Of a DNA stretch of 64,000 nucleotides, positions 36,701-52,100 are shown piece by piece (positions within the stretch are counted from its first letter, which is position 1; the number at the start of each line of letters is the position of its first letter). Made by a program: the position numbers and the translations under genes. Under the pieces are notes generated by a model. The model was given only the letters and a program-made list of their open reading frames with translations, did no database searches and was not told the DNA's origin. This DNA comes from Pempheris klunzingeri (taxonomy: Eukaryota > Chordata > Actinopteri > Acropomatiformes > Pempheridae). The stretch lies in assembly GCF_042242105.1 (NCBI RefSeq), contig NC_092012.1, positions 34,315,978 through 34,379,977 of the forward strand. Direction: 5' to 3'.

Positions 36701-39700
36701 TGACAGGCTGTCACAGACAGAATCGTGACGAAGAAATAGGCAGCAAATAATCAGGTTAAACTGCTATTGTGTCATGAACTGACACTGTACTCTAAGCACA
36801 GCGTGGCTATTCAACTAATTCCCATAACATGTATCCTTCTTGATATTCTTATTATTACTATTATGACCTTTTGGTAAAAGCCTTTTAATTGAAACTACTC
36901 TTTTGAGTGGATGGTCACCATGGCAGTGTAGGAGCTGGGTGTGTGCACCTTTTGAAACTGTTGGGGCTGATAGGAGAACTGTTGTGCTCTGTTGCTAGGT
37001 AGAGAGACAGCACACACTCGTCTATGTGGTGCAGTGAGTTTGCCCAGTGGAGGATGTTGGAGCAAAAAAAAATCCCACACTAGTCTTTGCAATTAGTATT
37101 TCTCTTATCATAATATTGCATTTTTTGACTTTAGCTACTTTAGCTTCAACTTAGACGCCTTATCAAACCAGAGCAAAGCCGACCTGATAACGAGAAGTGA
37201 GTAAAGAAGAAAGAAAGAAGAAAAAGGTGCAAGGATTGTAGCGCTTGATCAATTTGGAAACTACACAGTTTTCAGCCACACCCCACCCTGCACGCACAGC
37301 GCACAAATACATCTGGTACCCACTTCTCACTGAACCTTTGACAGCATCCAGGCACAGGTGCATGTAGATGCTTCATTGCTGTGACTGAGCGGTTTAATCA
37401 TAGTAACAGTACCCAAGAGGCCGGCATTGGTCATTGTAATTATGATTGCAACAATTACAGAAGATGCACGAGTGGCAGTCAAGCAGCAGTGGGAACTCTC
37501 AACTCTCAACAATCACTGTGAAAAACGTCCTCTTCATCATTTCTAGAATATAACTGTGTCTATTATAGGTAATTATATGACATCAAGCAAAGTATTGGTA
37601 ATTAATAACCAATAAAATGCCCTTGGTTACTGGTTACTGCATGTGTTAGGCTGATGATAGTGTCAGACCTATAGTATCTCCACTCTATGTTCCAGTGCAG
37701 AGGAGGTCTAGCTGTGCCCACTTTCACTCAGACATGAGAGAAAGTAATACTCTGACCACATGAATGGTGACGTTTGGTCAGAGCACCAACTCTACTTTAG
37801 TAGTTCATCAGAGGTTAATTATTTGACCCTGTTTTGCATCCAAAGACACCTCTGGCCAGGATCAGGCACAGTGCGGTGTAGTAGGTTCATGAATATTTCC
37901 AGGCATATTAATCATCAAGGTTATTATCACGATTGAGCAATGATAGAACCTCCACTGCCTTACATAGCATGACTGGGCTTTCTCATGTCTCCCTTCGCCA
38001 CAGGGTGATATTAACAGTGTAGCGGGTTTCTCTCTCTTCATTGCCCCCTGAGTAATGTCAGGCTGCCAGTGCGCCTGCTAAATTACCCGTTTTTCATGTC
38101 TTTTTCTTTTTTTAGCTTGGCTCCATCCTGTCAATACAAGCCTAGATTAAAAAGACTCACAGCACAGATGGGGGAAGTTGTCTTGTTTGACTTACCCGCT
38201 GGATGACTCAGGTTTTCCAATACTTAGTTAGGCCATCATGCCTCTGTATCACTGTAAAGCAAGTGTTTGTGTACATTTAACCCTGTTGTCCTTTCTTTGT
38301 GTCTAGTTTCGATCAGCTAGCCTGCCTCGGAGAGTCGCGCTCCCTTTCTGAGCTCACGCTGGATGGGAATCCTGTAGCCCTGGAGACATGGTACAAGCAG
38401 GCCGTCCTGCGCTGTGTGCTTCATCTGAGACAGCTGGACATGAAGCGCATCACAGTAAGGCCCAGCTCTTTAACTCCGATCACTCTGTGTGTTTATGAGT
38501 GGAAGTCATAGCTGTGGTCATTAGCTTTTTGAAACGTACTGTATTCAGATAATCTTTATTCTGACGCATTCAGAACATCATGGGGCAGCTTTTATCATAC
38601 CATATTTCGATTATCAAACATATTAAACAGCACAGAGGATGGTTTTGACAAACGTAAAGCCACGTGACAGCTCACAATTGTGCAGGATGTCATGTTTCCA
38701 TCAGACATCCATGTTGAGCTAGTGGCCCAAACCTTTATCTAGCTGAGCGTATGTTCTTGGTGGTACTGTACATGTTAATTCTTGAGCTTGACTTGACATG
38801 AACTTGATTAATGATAAACTTGATGACTTCACTGTTGAAAACAAACTTACGATGCACCCACATGGGTGGCCTCCCATTCACTGTCAATGGGCCATCTCCA
38901 AGCTCCTGTATGTCCTGACGATGCCTTGCCCATTAGGCTTTGTTCTCTGACTTTGGTGTAGCATTCATCATGTTCTCAGCTACGTATCAGAGGCAATGTG
39001 CATCAGTGACTGAGCCAGGACTATAAGCTAAGCATTTATAATACTCATAATGTATATCCAGTCTAACAAAGCAATGATTACTCTCATGATTATAGGCCAT
39101 GAAGTCACTGTGTTTGTATAGCATGCCAGCAATGTGCTGCAGTCAAACATCAGCCTGCTTTTAGAGGCTGTGAAGCAGGGAGCACCCAGGTCTGAGCATG
39201 TACTTTAAAGGAATCTGTGAGTACCACACACCTTGCCCTCAGAACATACTGCTGATAGGCTGAAAAAAACCCTCCATTTTCAACAATTTTCATGTTTTCA
39301 CTTGAATTTTAAGGTTGATGTGGTCCTTAACAGGTTTGTCAGGTTTCGTGATCCCCAGGGCCCATTAAACCCCTCCCACTAACTACTGTCTGCAGCTGTC
39401 AATCAGAAACAGGCACTCGGCTTTACCTCCAGAAAGTTTACTATTGGGAAAGTTTTGATTTGACAACAACATCAGCTTAGACACTGGAGTTTCTTTCTTT
39501 TCAAACAGTGTCATGATACTGCTGGAGGCAAACTTCGTAGTAGCCGCTGAACATCTAGATTTTCCTCTGACTGATTTGGAAATAAACGTGCCCCCAGTGC
39601 ACTGTGCTGTCAGTAGGAGTCAGATTATCTGAGATGAAATCTATGCCTGACTGCTGACAGATTATTACATTATACTGCAAATGAGGAGATACAGTACTAC

Positions 39701-41345
39701 TGTTCTGCTTGGGGCTAAATTAATAAATGCTGCTTCTCTGTTTCCTGTGGGGATAAATGTGCCAGAACTGTTGGGATTATTTAAAAAAACTAAATAACAG
39801 ACAGAAGGCTGGAGCTGTCTCTGACTAAAGATATTATCATTTGGCCACGAGTCATTATATTTTATTGACTAATTAAACGTTTGATCCCGTTCTGATTGTA
39901 ATATTTACCTATAAATACAGACAGCTATTATGTGTGTGTGGGAACATTTGCAGGAAATAACTAAACTAAATGTTTTAAAATGTGATTAAACTGGAAACAT
40001 TGCAGTTGACTGAATAATCAACCTGATAGACGATGTGGCTGCTGCCCAAATAAAGACATTGATATAGCTAAAAACAATCAATAACGATATTGAATATCAC
40101 AGAATAGCTAATGCACTTTTGGCCATTTTTCCCATAAGACGCTGTTGGTCTCAGAATTAATTTAAAGCAGCGACGTATAGGCCGGGAGTCCTGATCTGTG
40201 TCCACTGACGTCTGTGCCTTCACACCAGTGACGCTAGCTTTCTGCCTCTATTGATCAGAGTGAGGCAGCGTCACACACAACTGAATATCCCCCAGCTCCC
40301 GGCTGGCACATGCACAGTGTGTTGGCAGCATTGCATTCTGGGAGTTTTGGCTTTCCCCAACAGCTGGGCTCAGTTGATCCGAGACTGAAAATCAGACAGA
40401 TAATCCGGTGATGCAGCCGGCTGGTGTGAGAGTCCCCGCCATCCTCCACAGTGGTCCAGTCCCGGCGTAGAGAGCTGTCTTTCTGCCGGTGTCTTTTGTG
40501 TTTCCCCTCTCTCTTGAATAATTCAGAACTCATGAATGGAGCGGCACTCTGATTGCACAAGCTATCTTTTTCAGGACGAGGATCGGCGCATGGCTGGTGT
40601 ACAGGCTCGAAAAGAGGAGGAGAAGAAGAGGGAGAGTCACAAGCAGACCATTCATAAGGTACAACTTTGATTTGATTTGCTCCTGTTGTCTTTGTCTGCC
40701 TGGATTTAGTGCTTAATCATACAGGCAGTACATAATGACGGCCTGCGTCTAGACTAACAAGTGTCCTCTGAGCACTCTGGTTCACACGCTGGGTGTTGTA
40801 TGGTCAGTTTTTCTTGTTAGGTAGAAGATCATCAGCTACAAGGGCTCACAGTGCTGCATACTGTAGTGCTCTAAATCCACCACAGTCTATATTCCTGATA
40901 TGATGTGATAAACAGTATATCATCCATCAGCTGAATGTTCCACCTTATACACAGTATTAACCCACATCAGGTCGTTATAATTACAGGATCCAGGTTAAAG
41001 TGTATTTGGACAATAACCACCCTCTTTGGCCTCTTTCCATTTTAATCAGCTTACCCATCAAAACATATTTGACGATTAAAAGCTCCAATATATTTAGGTC
41101 ATGCTCAGGATATGCTGCAAGGTTTCTCCACCTTTTCTCCTTCCCTTTACGTCTCATCTAACGTATGCGTCATGTGAGTGTTTATTTATAGCTTAGTAGA
41201 CCAATAAAAACTCTTTTTGGATGCTTACATGGACTTTTCAAATGTATCCACACCAGTACTACACCACAGCAAGTGCCCTTTGGTACTGCATGTGAATCAG
41301 ACTTTATTCCTTGAAATGGTCTTACAGGGGAATCTGTTTTTCAGT

Positions 41346-41381
<36 letters not shown>

Positions 41382-43075
41382 AAGTGTATATCGATGTGCT
41401 CCTGCTGTGTCTGCGCTGCAGTGGTGACTCTTGCTGAGAGATGGTCTCTGTGCAGAACACATTGTCTCTCAGTAACCTAACTCCTGCTAATCCCCGGCGT
41501 TGAGAAAATGTTATATTGAATGCAGCAGCCAGGAGTTCGTGAGGGTGAAGGATTCACGGTGAATTGATACTGACTCACCCCTGCATCGGGGAGTGGCACA
41601 TTCCATAACTGAGCATATCGAAACTCCAGCTTGGCCAGGGAAGAACAAGTGAGACACAGCACAGGAGCAGAAATCTCCTCTCTTGCAGAGAAGTGCCGGA
41701 TGCACTTAAATCAGAATGCTGCAGTGACAGAAGCAAATTAACTGGACCAACACACACAAATTAACTGGACCGACACGCACGGTTACAGTTTCAGATCTAA
41801 GTTTGCCTCTGATTATATCAAGTTAGACAGAGCGCTTCCATTAGCTCGATGTACGCCCCCTGTGTGCTGCTCCAGAGAGCTGTCACTTGAAACCGTCTCT
41901 GTCCTCTGTTTGTGTGTGTGGTAACGAAGGAGAAGCGGCGTCTGGCTATCCGTAATGCAGCGCAGCAGTGGGAGGGCGTCAGGGCCTGCCTGGAGCTGCC
42001 ACCAACCAACGGTGCTAAAGAAGACGTTAGTCCAGAGAACAGCCCCGCCCACAGCCCCGCCCAGACCAATGGCCTGGCTCAGGAGCCTTCTCCAGATGAA
42101 CCCAGGTACGGCCCACGTCGGCAGAACACGAGGTCACCTTTTAGGGCTCATCTGTAGAGCTAAGAGAGTCACTGGCTGGTGAGATACTTGTGCTTTGTGT
42201 GACTTGTGGTTCCAGTAGTGCAACAGTCATTCATGGCCCCCAGATGATAAATCCTACTGGCTTTTTAATGATCCCAAATATCTGAAAAACTGCACTAGGT
42301 GTGTTTAGTGTCCACATTGTACACAGGAACATTAGACCTAACCTATTATTAACCTAAATTCAAATGTTGTGGTTCACACAGGCAAAAAGAAAGAAGGAAC
42401 ACCAGGTGCTCACAGTTGTTATCTCATTTTTTTTGCATGATAAACTTAATAATTGCTGTTCTTGAATGATGCAGTTGTCTCTAATCCTGTTCTGTGTGTT
42501 TGTAATTAGTAAGCAGAGAGTCTGTGAAATTCCTTCTTATGTTTGTGATTCATCTGAAGTCAAACTTGATTTGGACTGTAAACCTCTCTAATCTGAACCT
42601 GACTCCTTCATCTGGGAGGGTTCTGCTAGAAGTGTTTGCTCTGATGATGAGTTTTATTATCCCTCCGCAGATGTGGATGGAGGTATTATGGTTATCCATA
42701 CGTCCATCTGTCCCATTCTACTGAATGAGATATCTCAGGAAGGCTTTTGGTGTTCAAATGTCACTGTGACCTTTTTAGCCATAACTCAAGAACTCAGACG
42801 CTAATTATGTCAACATGTCAAACAAATCTAAGTCTAATAGGATAAGATTATGACATTTTACATCCAAAAGGTCAAAGGTCATTTTAGGATACTGAGTTGG
42901 TGACTCTAATCCAACTTGACTGGTTGACGTTCAGGCAGTAACTCCACCTTCTGTGTGTTTTTTGTCTGTCATCAGACGGGTAAGCCCGGGTTCAGGACCA
43001 GAGCGACCGTCAGGGGGAACGGAGAACAGACTCCGCACCAACAGCCGTCCAAACAGCCCACGAGATCCAAAGTAA

Positions 43076-43138
<63 letters not shown>

Positions 43139-46100
43139 AAAATAGTCTGCCACACAGTATATTCGTCCTGTTGTAAAGTAAAAAAATATATTATTGATTT
43201 CTTGTAACACTTATCTTGATCGCTGTTGTGTCATTAATTTGTTTTACATAATCATTTAAAAAGATATAATTTTTCAACAGCTTCCATGTAATGCAACCCA
43301 GTGACTCCAGATCAATACCAGAAATGATTACTACCCAGGGCAGATAGGATTTTTGTACTAATTATTTGTAAACACTTTTATTGAAAATGCATCTTTTATT
43401 TCAACAGCTTCCATGTAATGTGAGGCAGTGACTCTAAAGACCTAAAAGCCTGTATAAAGACGTTTATCCTGTTTGTCCAAGTGTTGAAATAATCTATTGA
43501 TTCAGAATCACCATGTCACATTACCTGGACATTTTATTATTGGTCCCCTGGTCAATAGATTAGTGACATCATTGACACTGATCAGTAACTTTGTGAGACC
43601 CAAAGTGATGATTAAGTAAAGGACCAGTTCAGACAGATTGCATAAACTTCTTCCCTCGTAGCATTTAACAGATAACAGATTGAGATATCCACCATTGTAA
43701 CTCCTCTGTTGTATCAGAAGAATGGAATTTCCCCTAAGGCGATTTTACATGAAGTAACACTAAAAAAGGGTGTACAGACAGACAGACAGACAGACAGACA
43801 CTCTCACATACACACACACGTGCAGAGAGACCGTCCTGATTTGGTCCCTGCAGCAGCTGGTGCATCAACCCCTTCCTGAAATATTCTTTAGTGACCCCTT
43901 TACTTACTCTGAGGGGGTGGGAGGGGGGATCTGTGAGCTCTCTGGTAAAATCAGTGCCTGCATGTCTAAGATGTCTGAGGACAGTTTTCTTCTTCCACTG
44001 TTTATGACATGATGCTGGACGTGCTCTAAATCAACAGACCGTGCTGCTCTCATATGCTCTCCTACACAGATTGAGGTGCAGGTCTGGATGAGTTATGAGG
44101 GGGAGGCTGAGATAAAAGTGGGGGCTGTGTCAAGGGCTATTATTACATGTTTCAAAGCAACGTTTTCCTTCCTGCTGCAGGATATGAAAATGGCCCCGAA
44201 GCGCAATCCCTCAAAAGCCATGGCTCTCCTTTACAGGATCCATTATAGCTGCAGTCATGTGGTTTAACAGGTTGTGGTGACGAACAGGACTCACTCCATT
44301 CAGTCTGCCACTCTCTTCTGAGGTGGACGTTTTGCTTGCACTGAATGACAAAACAACAACTTTACCAACCCTGAAACCACCAGTAACATGACAGAGAAAC
44401 AACATATGTGGCTCGAGGGTGAAAGGGGAGAATCCTCAAAGTACCTGTGTGCATCTTTAGTAGGCGGGAAGTTTAAACGTCGTTTGGTGTGTGGGTTTAT
44501 TGAAGAGTTATAATGCCTGCACAGTGGAGCCCAGATGACCTCGGATAGCTGCTGAAGTACTAGATGCTGAAAAAAATTAAAGCGTCCTCCACAGTGTAGA
44601 GCGTGAAGCGGCAGATGATGGATGAACTGTTTTTGAGGCCTGTGAATCAACACTCTTGCCTCACTGGTGCATGACGTCACGGACTATCGGGTCCTCGGGG
44701 GTGTGAATTCCCAGGAAATCCAAACAGCAGGAGGAGGTTTATTCTCTTGCACCCTGACGAGACGCTGCATGGTTTATTAGAGCTCATCCATAATCCTGCT
44801 ACTCCAGGACAGGTTCTTGGTTTCTCATTTAGGTCAGGGTCTGGACCTGGCACATCCACACATCTGGATCTGCTCAGGGGGCAGTCTGGGCAGCGTGTGT
44901 GTGCATGTGTGTGAGAGACAACTTGAACACATCTTTAATTAGAACAATGTTTCTGACTATTGGAGAAAAAATGTGTTCAGTTCAGTTTTTTTTGGTAGAT
45001 TTTGGTATAAACTGCAAGAAAACTGCTTATGAACATTCTTATTCGATATATTGGTTATTTTATTCACTATTTTATTGTGTTTATGTTGTAAAATCCTCTC
45101 TTCTATATATCTTATTGATTATTATCATAGTCTAAGTTTGTCATATTGTCAGCCTGTCGGTCACCTGATTTAATTGACTGATTGATCTATTGAGGGATTG
45201 TAAAGTGAGACCAACAGGGTTAAAGCTTTATTTATTAAATGTATATTAAAAGATTGATCTCAAGATTTTATGAATCGTTATGGGATCATTCAAATGAAGA
45301 TCGATTTGAGAAGGAAAACTGATTTTATTTGACACAAATGAACCTTTTTCTTATGAAGGGATCTGCTGTGGGGATCTATGTTATCTTCAATACAACATGT
45401 TTGTCTCTGCAATTGTTTGCATTGTTGCCAAAGATGCCCCCACTGTTCAGAGACTGAGAGAGAAACACATTTTCCACTAATCAATGTTATGTATCACAAA
45501 GCAGGTAAAAAAAGACTGCTTCAGAATACACTTAAGTGAGATTGATACGATGAAGATGATGATGAAGATGGCGTGTCTCTGGTTGTCATTAGCAGCTAAA
45601 GTTTGGTAAGAAATCAGAACGAGGTTGAAGTGGATGTTGAAAGCACATTAAACACGATGGTGTCCCTGTTACTGTCACTGCTTGTTCCAGTGTGAGCGCT
45701 TTGAGAGGAGGGAGTGTTCCTTTGGATGGAAAGGCCTTTGTGATATTCATACATTCGTTTCATTAAGAGTCGTGCTGAGCTCCTGAACAGGTGGTCTTTG
45801 AGGCACATAGATCAATGTGTCATCTTCACAATGGTGAGAAAGAAACTAACGAAATGAAACCTGAAATCCCGAAGCACCACATGGAAAGTGTGTAGAAACA
45901 CAACGGTCCGCAGCACCCAGTGAGCCTCCCAGCTGCACCGCAGAGACACTTTAACCACTCGTTTTCACTTTTTAATGGTGATAATGCTCTTTTGAAATGA
46001 CAGCTCAGAGAGTGATGTTTCATACGCAGCGTCACCACCACCCAGTCTGTAGTGAATTGGAGACATGTGTATCTTACAAACATGTCTTTGGGGGGATTAA

Positions 46101-49100
46101 ATTGCTGAGAGATGACTGATGTTCCTTTTAAAACTCCTGCAGGATTAAGTGAGATGGGCCTAATTGAATTAGATCCAGAGTCTAATAGACCAGAGCAGGA
46201 TCTATGTAACTGAGACAGATTCTTTATTCAGTCTTCCTCGCCTTGTTCTCTTCTTCTTCTTCTTCTTCTCCCCGGTGTTAGTCGCTGGGTTCATGTCAGA
46301 AGGGGATTCGGGGCCACCTGGCAGCCTTTCAGCTGTGGTTATGGGGGAACAAAACGTGGCGCAGTGCAGTGTGTGTGTTAGTGGCTCACTTCCAGGTGCA
46401 CAGAAGTTGTTCTCATTCTTTATGTGACTTATCTACATGTTACGCTCCATCTCCCACTCCTCCTGATTTACTGCCTTTGGCGATCCTACATCTCGGAGGC
46501 GTGGCGTATCCCCACGATTAAACTGCCTTTCAGTGTCTGGAGCCGCCCCGTCTTTTGCTGGCCAAGTCCCATGTTTCTGTGCTCGCAACAGGACGTATTT
46601 GGACTTTATTTTTTGTTTCTAAGAGTTTCTATTGACAGTTTTTCCTCTCTGTATGCATCTTTATACAAGCCTTCTCAAGAGGAAGCAACTTCCTGAGACA
46701 TAAAAAGTCATCAGAGAATAAGTGTTCCTACAGGCCACGCAGAGCGAGAAAAGAAAGGGGAGAAGGGTTGCATTACATTAACAAGCCTTAAATGTAATAA
46801 GTTACTATTTACTACATGATCAAACATGTAACATGTGGTCCTCCAGGCCCCTTATCACAGTCCTTTAACAGGCAGGCTGCTGTTCCTTGTTCAGTAAGTC
46901 CATCTGAATCCCCAGAGAAGCAGCCTGGGTCACCGTCCTTCCACTTTAATAGAATTAGTCTTTAGTGGAGAAGCAACCCAATGTCCACACCCTGTCAGTG
47001 GTGTCAACACCTCTGTCTGGCTTTTGGTTCAAAAACAGTCCCGAAGCAGCATGAATGTTGGTGTCTGTCGTCTTTGACTTTTGACTCTGAGACTTTGCAA
47101 CTTTAACATTTCTTAACTACTTATAAATATTAAACCTACTTAGTCACAGCTCCTTCTGTTTGACTACCCACTTCATTATCTGGAAGAATACAGTCATCTT
47201 AGTGGCACTCATCGCAAGGATCCATTTATTTTAAGGCCTTTTCACATCTGTCAGATTGCCCACGTCAGCTCTGGGAGTTCTGGCAATAGTTTCAATGGGG
47301 GAAAAGCTTTCTATTCTTTCAGGGGATTTTGCAGTCGGAGTTGGTGGTCGGAGTGTGACTGCCACACCATATCTCTTAAAATAAATGAATTAATAATGAT
47401 AATAAGAAATAATATGGCTCACCCCCATGACATCAAGAATGGCTTTCAGACAGGGTGCATTGAGGAATCATGTAAACGTGATGTGTCTGGATAGAAATAC
47501 AGTGTGATATTCACCAGTCACTGGTTTATCAGATTTGATGATGGTTTATGCTGTATTACCCATTATTACAGCGTTAATCCACGTGTTGTGTTCTGTGGCC
47601 TTTGTGTGAGGCCGTAGCTCTCCCAAAGGGCATTTAAGACTAACTGAATGTATTAAAACTGACTGAACTACAGCCTCAAAGACGACTTACGTCACACAGT
47701 GTACTTACATAGACACGCACACACACACACACACACACAGAACATTTCCCACAGGCCCAACAGCTGTGGTCTAAACTGGTCCTGCACTTTGCCGTCTCCT
47801 GAGGCACCTGACCGTTCACCCGTCTTTTACACAAGAATAAATCAGTTAAAGTGACTCGAGGCCAAAGTATCACTCACCAAGAACCTGATGTCAGTGTGGA
47901 GTCTCGTTCCTCCTCTGACAACCATCACTGTCTTCACTTTTCTCCTCCCTTGTCTCTCACTCGTGATGACTTTCTTTGTCTTATGTGATAGAAGATCAAA
48001 TATCTATATAAAAGTAAAGTATAAATAATTGTTGCAGTTCTGATTGACAGTATATCACCGCCAACTAACTGATTTCAATATGATTGGGTTAACTGTTAGA
48101 AATACTCTAGGACAAGTTACTACTGCATCTGGATCTAGGACAAAAAATACATTAATGAGAGAAAACTTACAGTCAAACTCTGTCAACATCAGTTTGTGCA
48201 GAAGCAGATCTGTGTCTCCATCAGTGGGTTTTTCCTTTAAACGGCCCTCCTCATGTGTTTGGCCAATCAACTGCAGAATACCTGTCATTCTGCAGATGGC
48301 CTTTGATAATCCAGTTTAATTCTCCAAATTCTCTTTGCTGCTCAGTTAGGAGAGGAAACTGTCTCTCTGGTTGGAGAGGAGCCGCCTCTGGGGGATCAGT
48401 CTCACTGTGCCCACAACAAAGGAGGCCTTTTCAGAGAAGCTTCAGTTACAGTACAGCTTCATTTTGTTTCCCTATGCATGCACCTCTCTGTCTCCACTAT
48501 GTCCGCTGCCCTTTTTCCATCTCCTTTTCTTTTTCCGCCCCTGAGTCTAACTTCACTTCTCAAACACGCACTCTTTAAAAATCAGTCTCGACAAGAATCT
48601 TGGATTAGAGTTCAGTAATCAAAGGATTAGTCTTCTAATCACCATGGCTTTCTGTTTGCGACGAGATTGAGAGGGTGTGAAATATGAATAGGGGTGATTA
48701 GTTTGTTGGCGGGCTGAACCCAAAATGATCAGTGCTGAGTAGCGTGCAGCCAGTGGCCATCTGATGCCCTGCTATGCTGAAAAGTCCCCTGAGTGTCAGC
48801 AGACCCAGAGGGCTGAGCACATGGGTTCAGGCAGGGAGATTATGTCTCCTTGAGACTCGCCCAGATTCTCCACTCTCACGACTCTCTTATCAGGGGAGGG
48901 CACTTCAGCTGTCGTATAGGAGAATGGAGAGCAATTAGGAAAGACAAATAGGACATTGACTAGACCACTGAGTGTTCTGTAGCGACGCTGCTCTTTCCTT
49001 CTGTCGGAGCAACGCCTGATTTTTCAAACAAATGTAATCACTGCAAGCACGTTTGGCTCATAGATATTCTTCAGGTTTCACATGGCAACACATTCTGTGC

Positions 49101-49137
49101 ATTCAGCATTTCTGGACTGATTAACAAAGAGTGTTTT

Positions 49138-49169
<32 letters not shown>

Positions 49170-52100
49170 GATGCTACGCAGGCTGGTGGAGGCAGGGAGC
49201 GGCAGCGTTCAGAGCTTGTCCCTCTCTGACAGTCACCTGGCGGAGCTGGATGGAGACACCCTGCGTTTGTTCGGACTCGGAGCCCTGGAGGCCCTGGAGA
49301 GGGGCTGGGGAGTTCAAACTGCTGGTGCTGTCACTGTAATAACCTTCCGCTACATCAACTTTGACGCCATTGTACCAACACTGCCGCGAATAAGGGTCAA
49401 GTTCCCCAATCTATCGGTGAGGCCACTATCCACATACCACAATGAGCCATGGGGTAACGTTCACATTAATTCCTCAAGAAGAAAAAGAAATAGAGTTCAC
49501 ATTTTTCCCGGTCATAGCCAAACAGCCTTTGTTCGTCATTACTGTTTGATCCATTTAACCATTTCAAAGGCAACCTTTTTGGGACTAGACTACTACGATG
49601 TACAGTTTCTTTTCCAAACTAGTCACACATCACATGACCTCTGCACAATGCTGGAGGTGCTGGATCTCCAGTCGTGGTAATTCTGAGCCTCCCGCACTAA
49701 AACATCCATTTCTCCTCAGTAGAAATATTTGTGGCACAGCTACTCCCAACCTAATTTGTCATCATAACTAAACTGTCAGAGTGCTGTGGTGAAGACAGCA
49801 CCGATTTCTAAGGGAAACAAAAGAGTTCATGCAGTGGCCAATGGTCATGATGGGGACTAAATCTAGTGCCTACAGTACCTCATACAAACAACTTCAGCCT
49901 TAGGTCTCCCTGGGGACGGAGAGAGAGAGAGAAGGGTGTGTATGTTGGCAGGGAACTCTTCTTGCCTCCAAACAGAAAAATAAAGAGAAAACATTGGTTT
50001 AGTAAGTTAAGTTTTTCTGGTCAGCCTGTCAATGTTCATTTCTTGGACAGTAGCCAACTGTCACACAGTCAAATAATATTCTTTACATTAAATATACATT
50101 TTAATATGAGATATTTTCATCCAAATCACTTTACAGTGTCTTGAAAGCAGAAATAAAACTCCACCCCTGTCACGAGCAAATGTACAGCAGCTATAGAGTT
50201 CCACCATTTCTGAAACCAGCTTGTTGCTTTGTCTGCAGCACCTGATCTTCTTGGAAACCAACATCAGCCGTCTGCCCCAGCTGGCGGCCCTGGCTCAGGT
50301 GAGGCGTCTGGACCAGCTGACCGTCCACCCACAGGGAAACCCGGTGGTCAGTCTGGCTCTGTGGCGCTCCTTCGTCATCTACCGCCTCCACCACTTCAAC
50401 CTGCAGCGGATCAATGGCCAGGAGGTGAGGACCAGCTGTATGAGGGTGGTGCCTTCGTAAGACATAAACATATGTCTTGTTTATGTTGTGCCAGCTGTTA
50501 TTTGATGTCTCACCCCAACCAGCACCTGGTAAATGTACTCAGATAAAACACAGTACAGAGTTGCACAACCCATGGCGAAGCTTTACCTCTGTGGTTGGTG
50601 TAGAGATACACATGCAGCAGAAGGTGATTGATGACTGATTGATGATTGGTCGGCTGCGTCGTGTGTCAGTTCTCGCTTGTGTGTCCACCTCAGGTGACCA
50701 TGAATGATGTGATCGCCGCAGAGCGTGTGTTTGGAACACTGGGTCACATAGCAGCCACCGAAACTCCACGTTGCCGGCTCCTCCTGCTGCTAGAGGAGTC
50801 CAGGTGAGAACTTGATGCCAGACACTTAACCACAACATGACATTAACTACATTTTAATAAGAGGTGTGCGCTGTGTCCAAGACGGTGTATGTTGTTCTTT
50901 TTAACATGCCAAGAATGTGAGTTACAGCTTGTGAGTGTGTAGGCTGCAGTACATGTATGTGCTTGCCTGTGTGAAGCGTGTATACGTTTGTGTGTGTGCG
51001 TGTTCACATTTGTGTGAGACAGCGAGACAGAGCCTGGCACCGAGGAGCCAGGAGAATGTGTCTCAGGGTAAGGGTGGGTACTTGGCACTTGGACACAAAC
51101 ATTCCTCTCTCTCTCTTCAGCCAAAAGCTCTTTAGGACTATCACTCTTGGTAAAAGAAAAATGTCCTCGCGAAGCAAAAATCTGCTGAATTTGTCACGCA
51201 CAAGAATATCTCTTTGTGGCTTCATTAAGGGCTAAATTGTGAGGCTGCACACAGTGTTACCGTTTCTCTAAAGGCTGGAAAGTCGCCAGATCTGTAGCAC
51301 ACATCCAGTGGGGTCCAGAAGTCTGAAGATCTCCAATATCTTCACATAAACCAGGAAATAATCAGAGAGTTTGAGGACACTTTTAAAACACTAGCGTTAT
51401 AACATTTAAAATGAAGATTCTGCACTATTCCTAGTACTGAACTGATTTTCAGTGTGTTCTCAGACTTTCTGACCCCGCTGTAGTTCTCTAAATAACTTCC
51501 ATTTTGATGGACATAATTAGGGAAATTAGCAGTTTCATATTTCATCACCACACATCTACTCAGGGATGAGAGGCTTGTGCTGCTCACACCGCTGGATGTA
51601 AACAACAACAATAATATTCCAGCAAATTTTCCAGTTTGATACTGCTCGCTCACCTAGCACCACTGAGCTAGCGACATCACAGCTGAGCTGATGAGGACGC
51701 TGTTACTGTTTACCGTGGAAGCGAACTCACCCACTATAATGCTTAAAAGGATAGTTCAGATGTTTTTAAGTGTGGTTGCCTGAGGTCCCTCTCTATAATC
51801 AGTGTATTTCCTACAGTAGATGGAGGTTGGCACGCCTCCAGTTTGGAGAAGCCGGCAGGAGTCCCGACACAGACGCTAAGCGATGTACATTAAAACGGAT
51901 TTTAGACACCAGAAAAAGAAAATCAGTTTAAGTTTACGATGTATTTAGAGTGTTTTCACCTCTCACATCGCTGTCAGACAGCCTTTCTGACGGGGGACTG
52001 AATCACTGTATTGCTTCATGCTCTCTTCAAAACAGTAATTTTATGAACTATGAACTAACCAAACGAACCATTTAAAACACCAAAGTCACACAATGACTGA

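Larger units (their letters stand above)
43072..49181 (+). other. lrrc49 intron 13 (longest)
   Basis: A 6.1-kb intron. It starts 11 bp before a (GT)n of about 27 units (43083-43136), contains a (GACA)n at about 43777-43800 and a short (CA)n near 47717-47740, and ends with a (TG)14 tract just before the acceptor. AT-rich stretches around 44990-45300 are otherwise featureless. Confidence 0.65.

Noticed and set aside
49147..49680. 177-codon ORF starting in a TG repeat
   Set aside because: The core is lrrc49 exon 14 (49182-49416). The start is repeat and the tail after 49416 is intron read-through.
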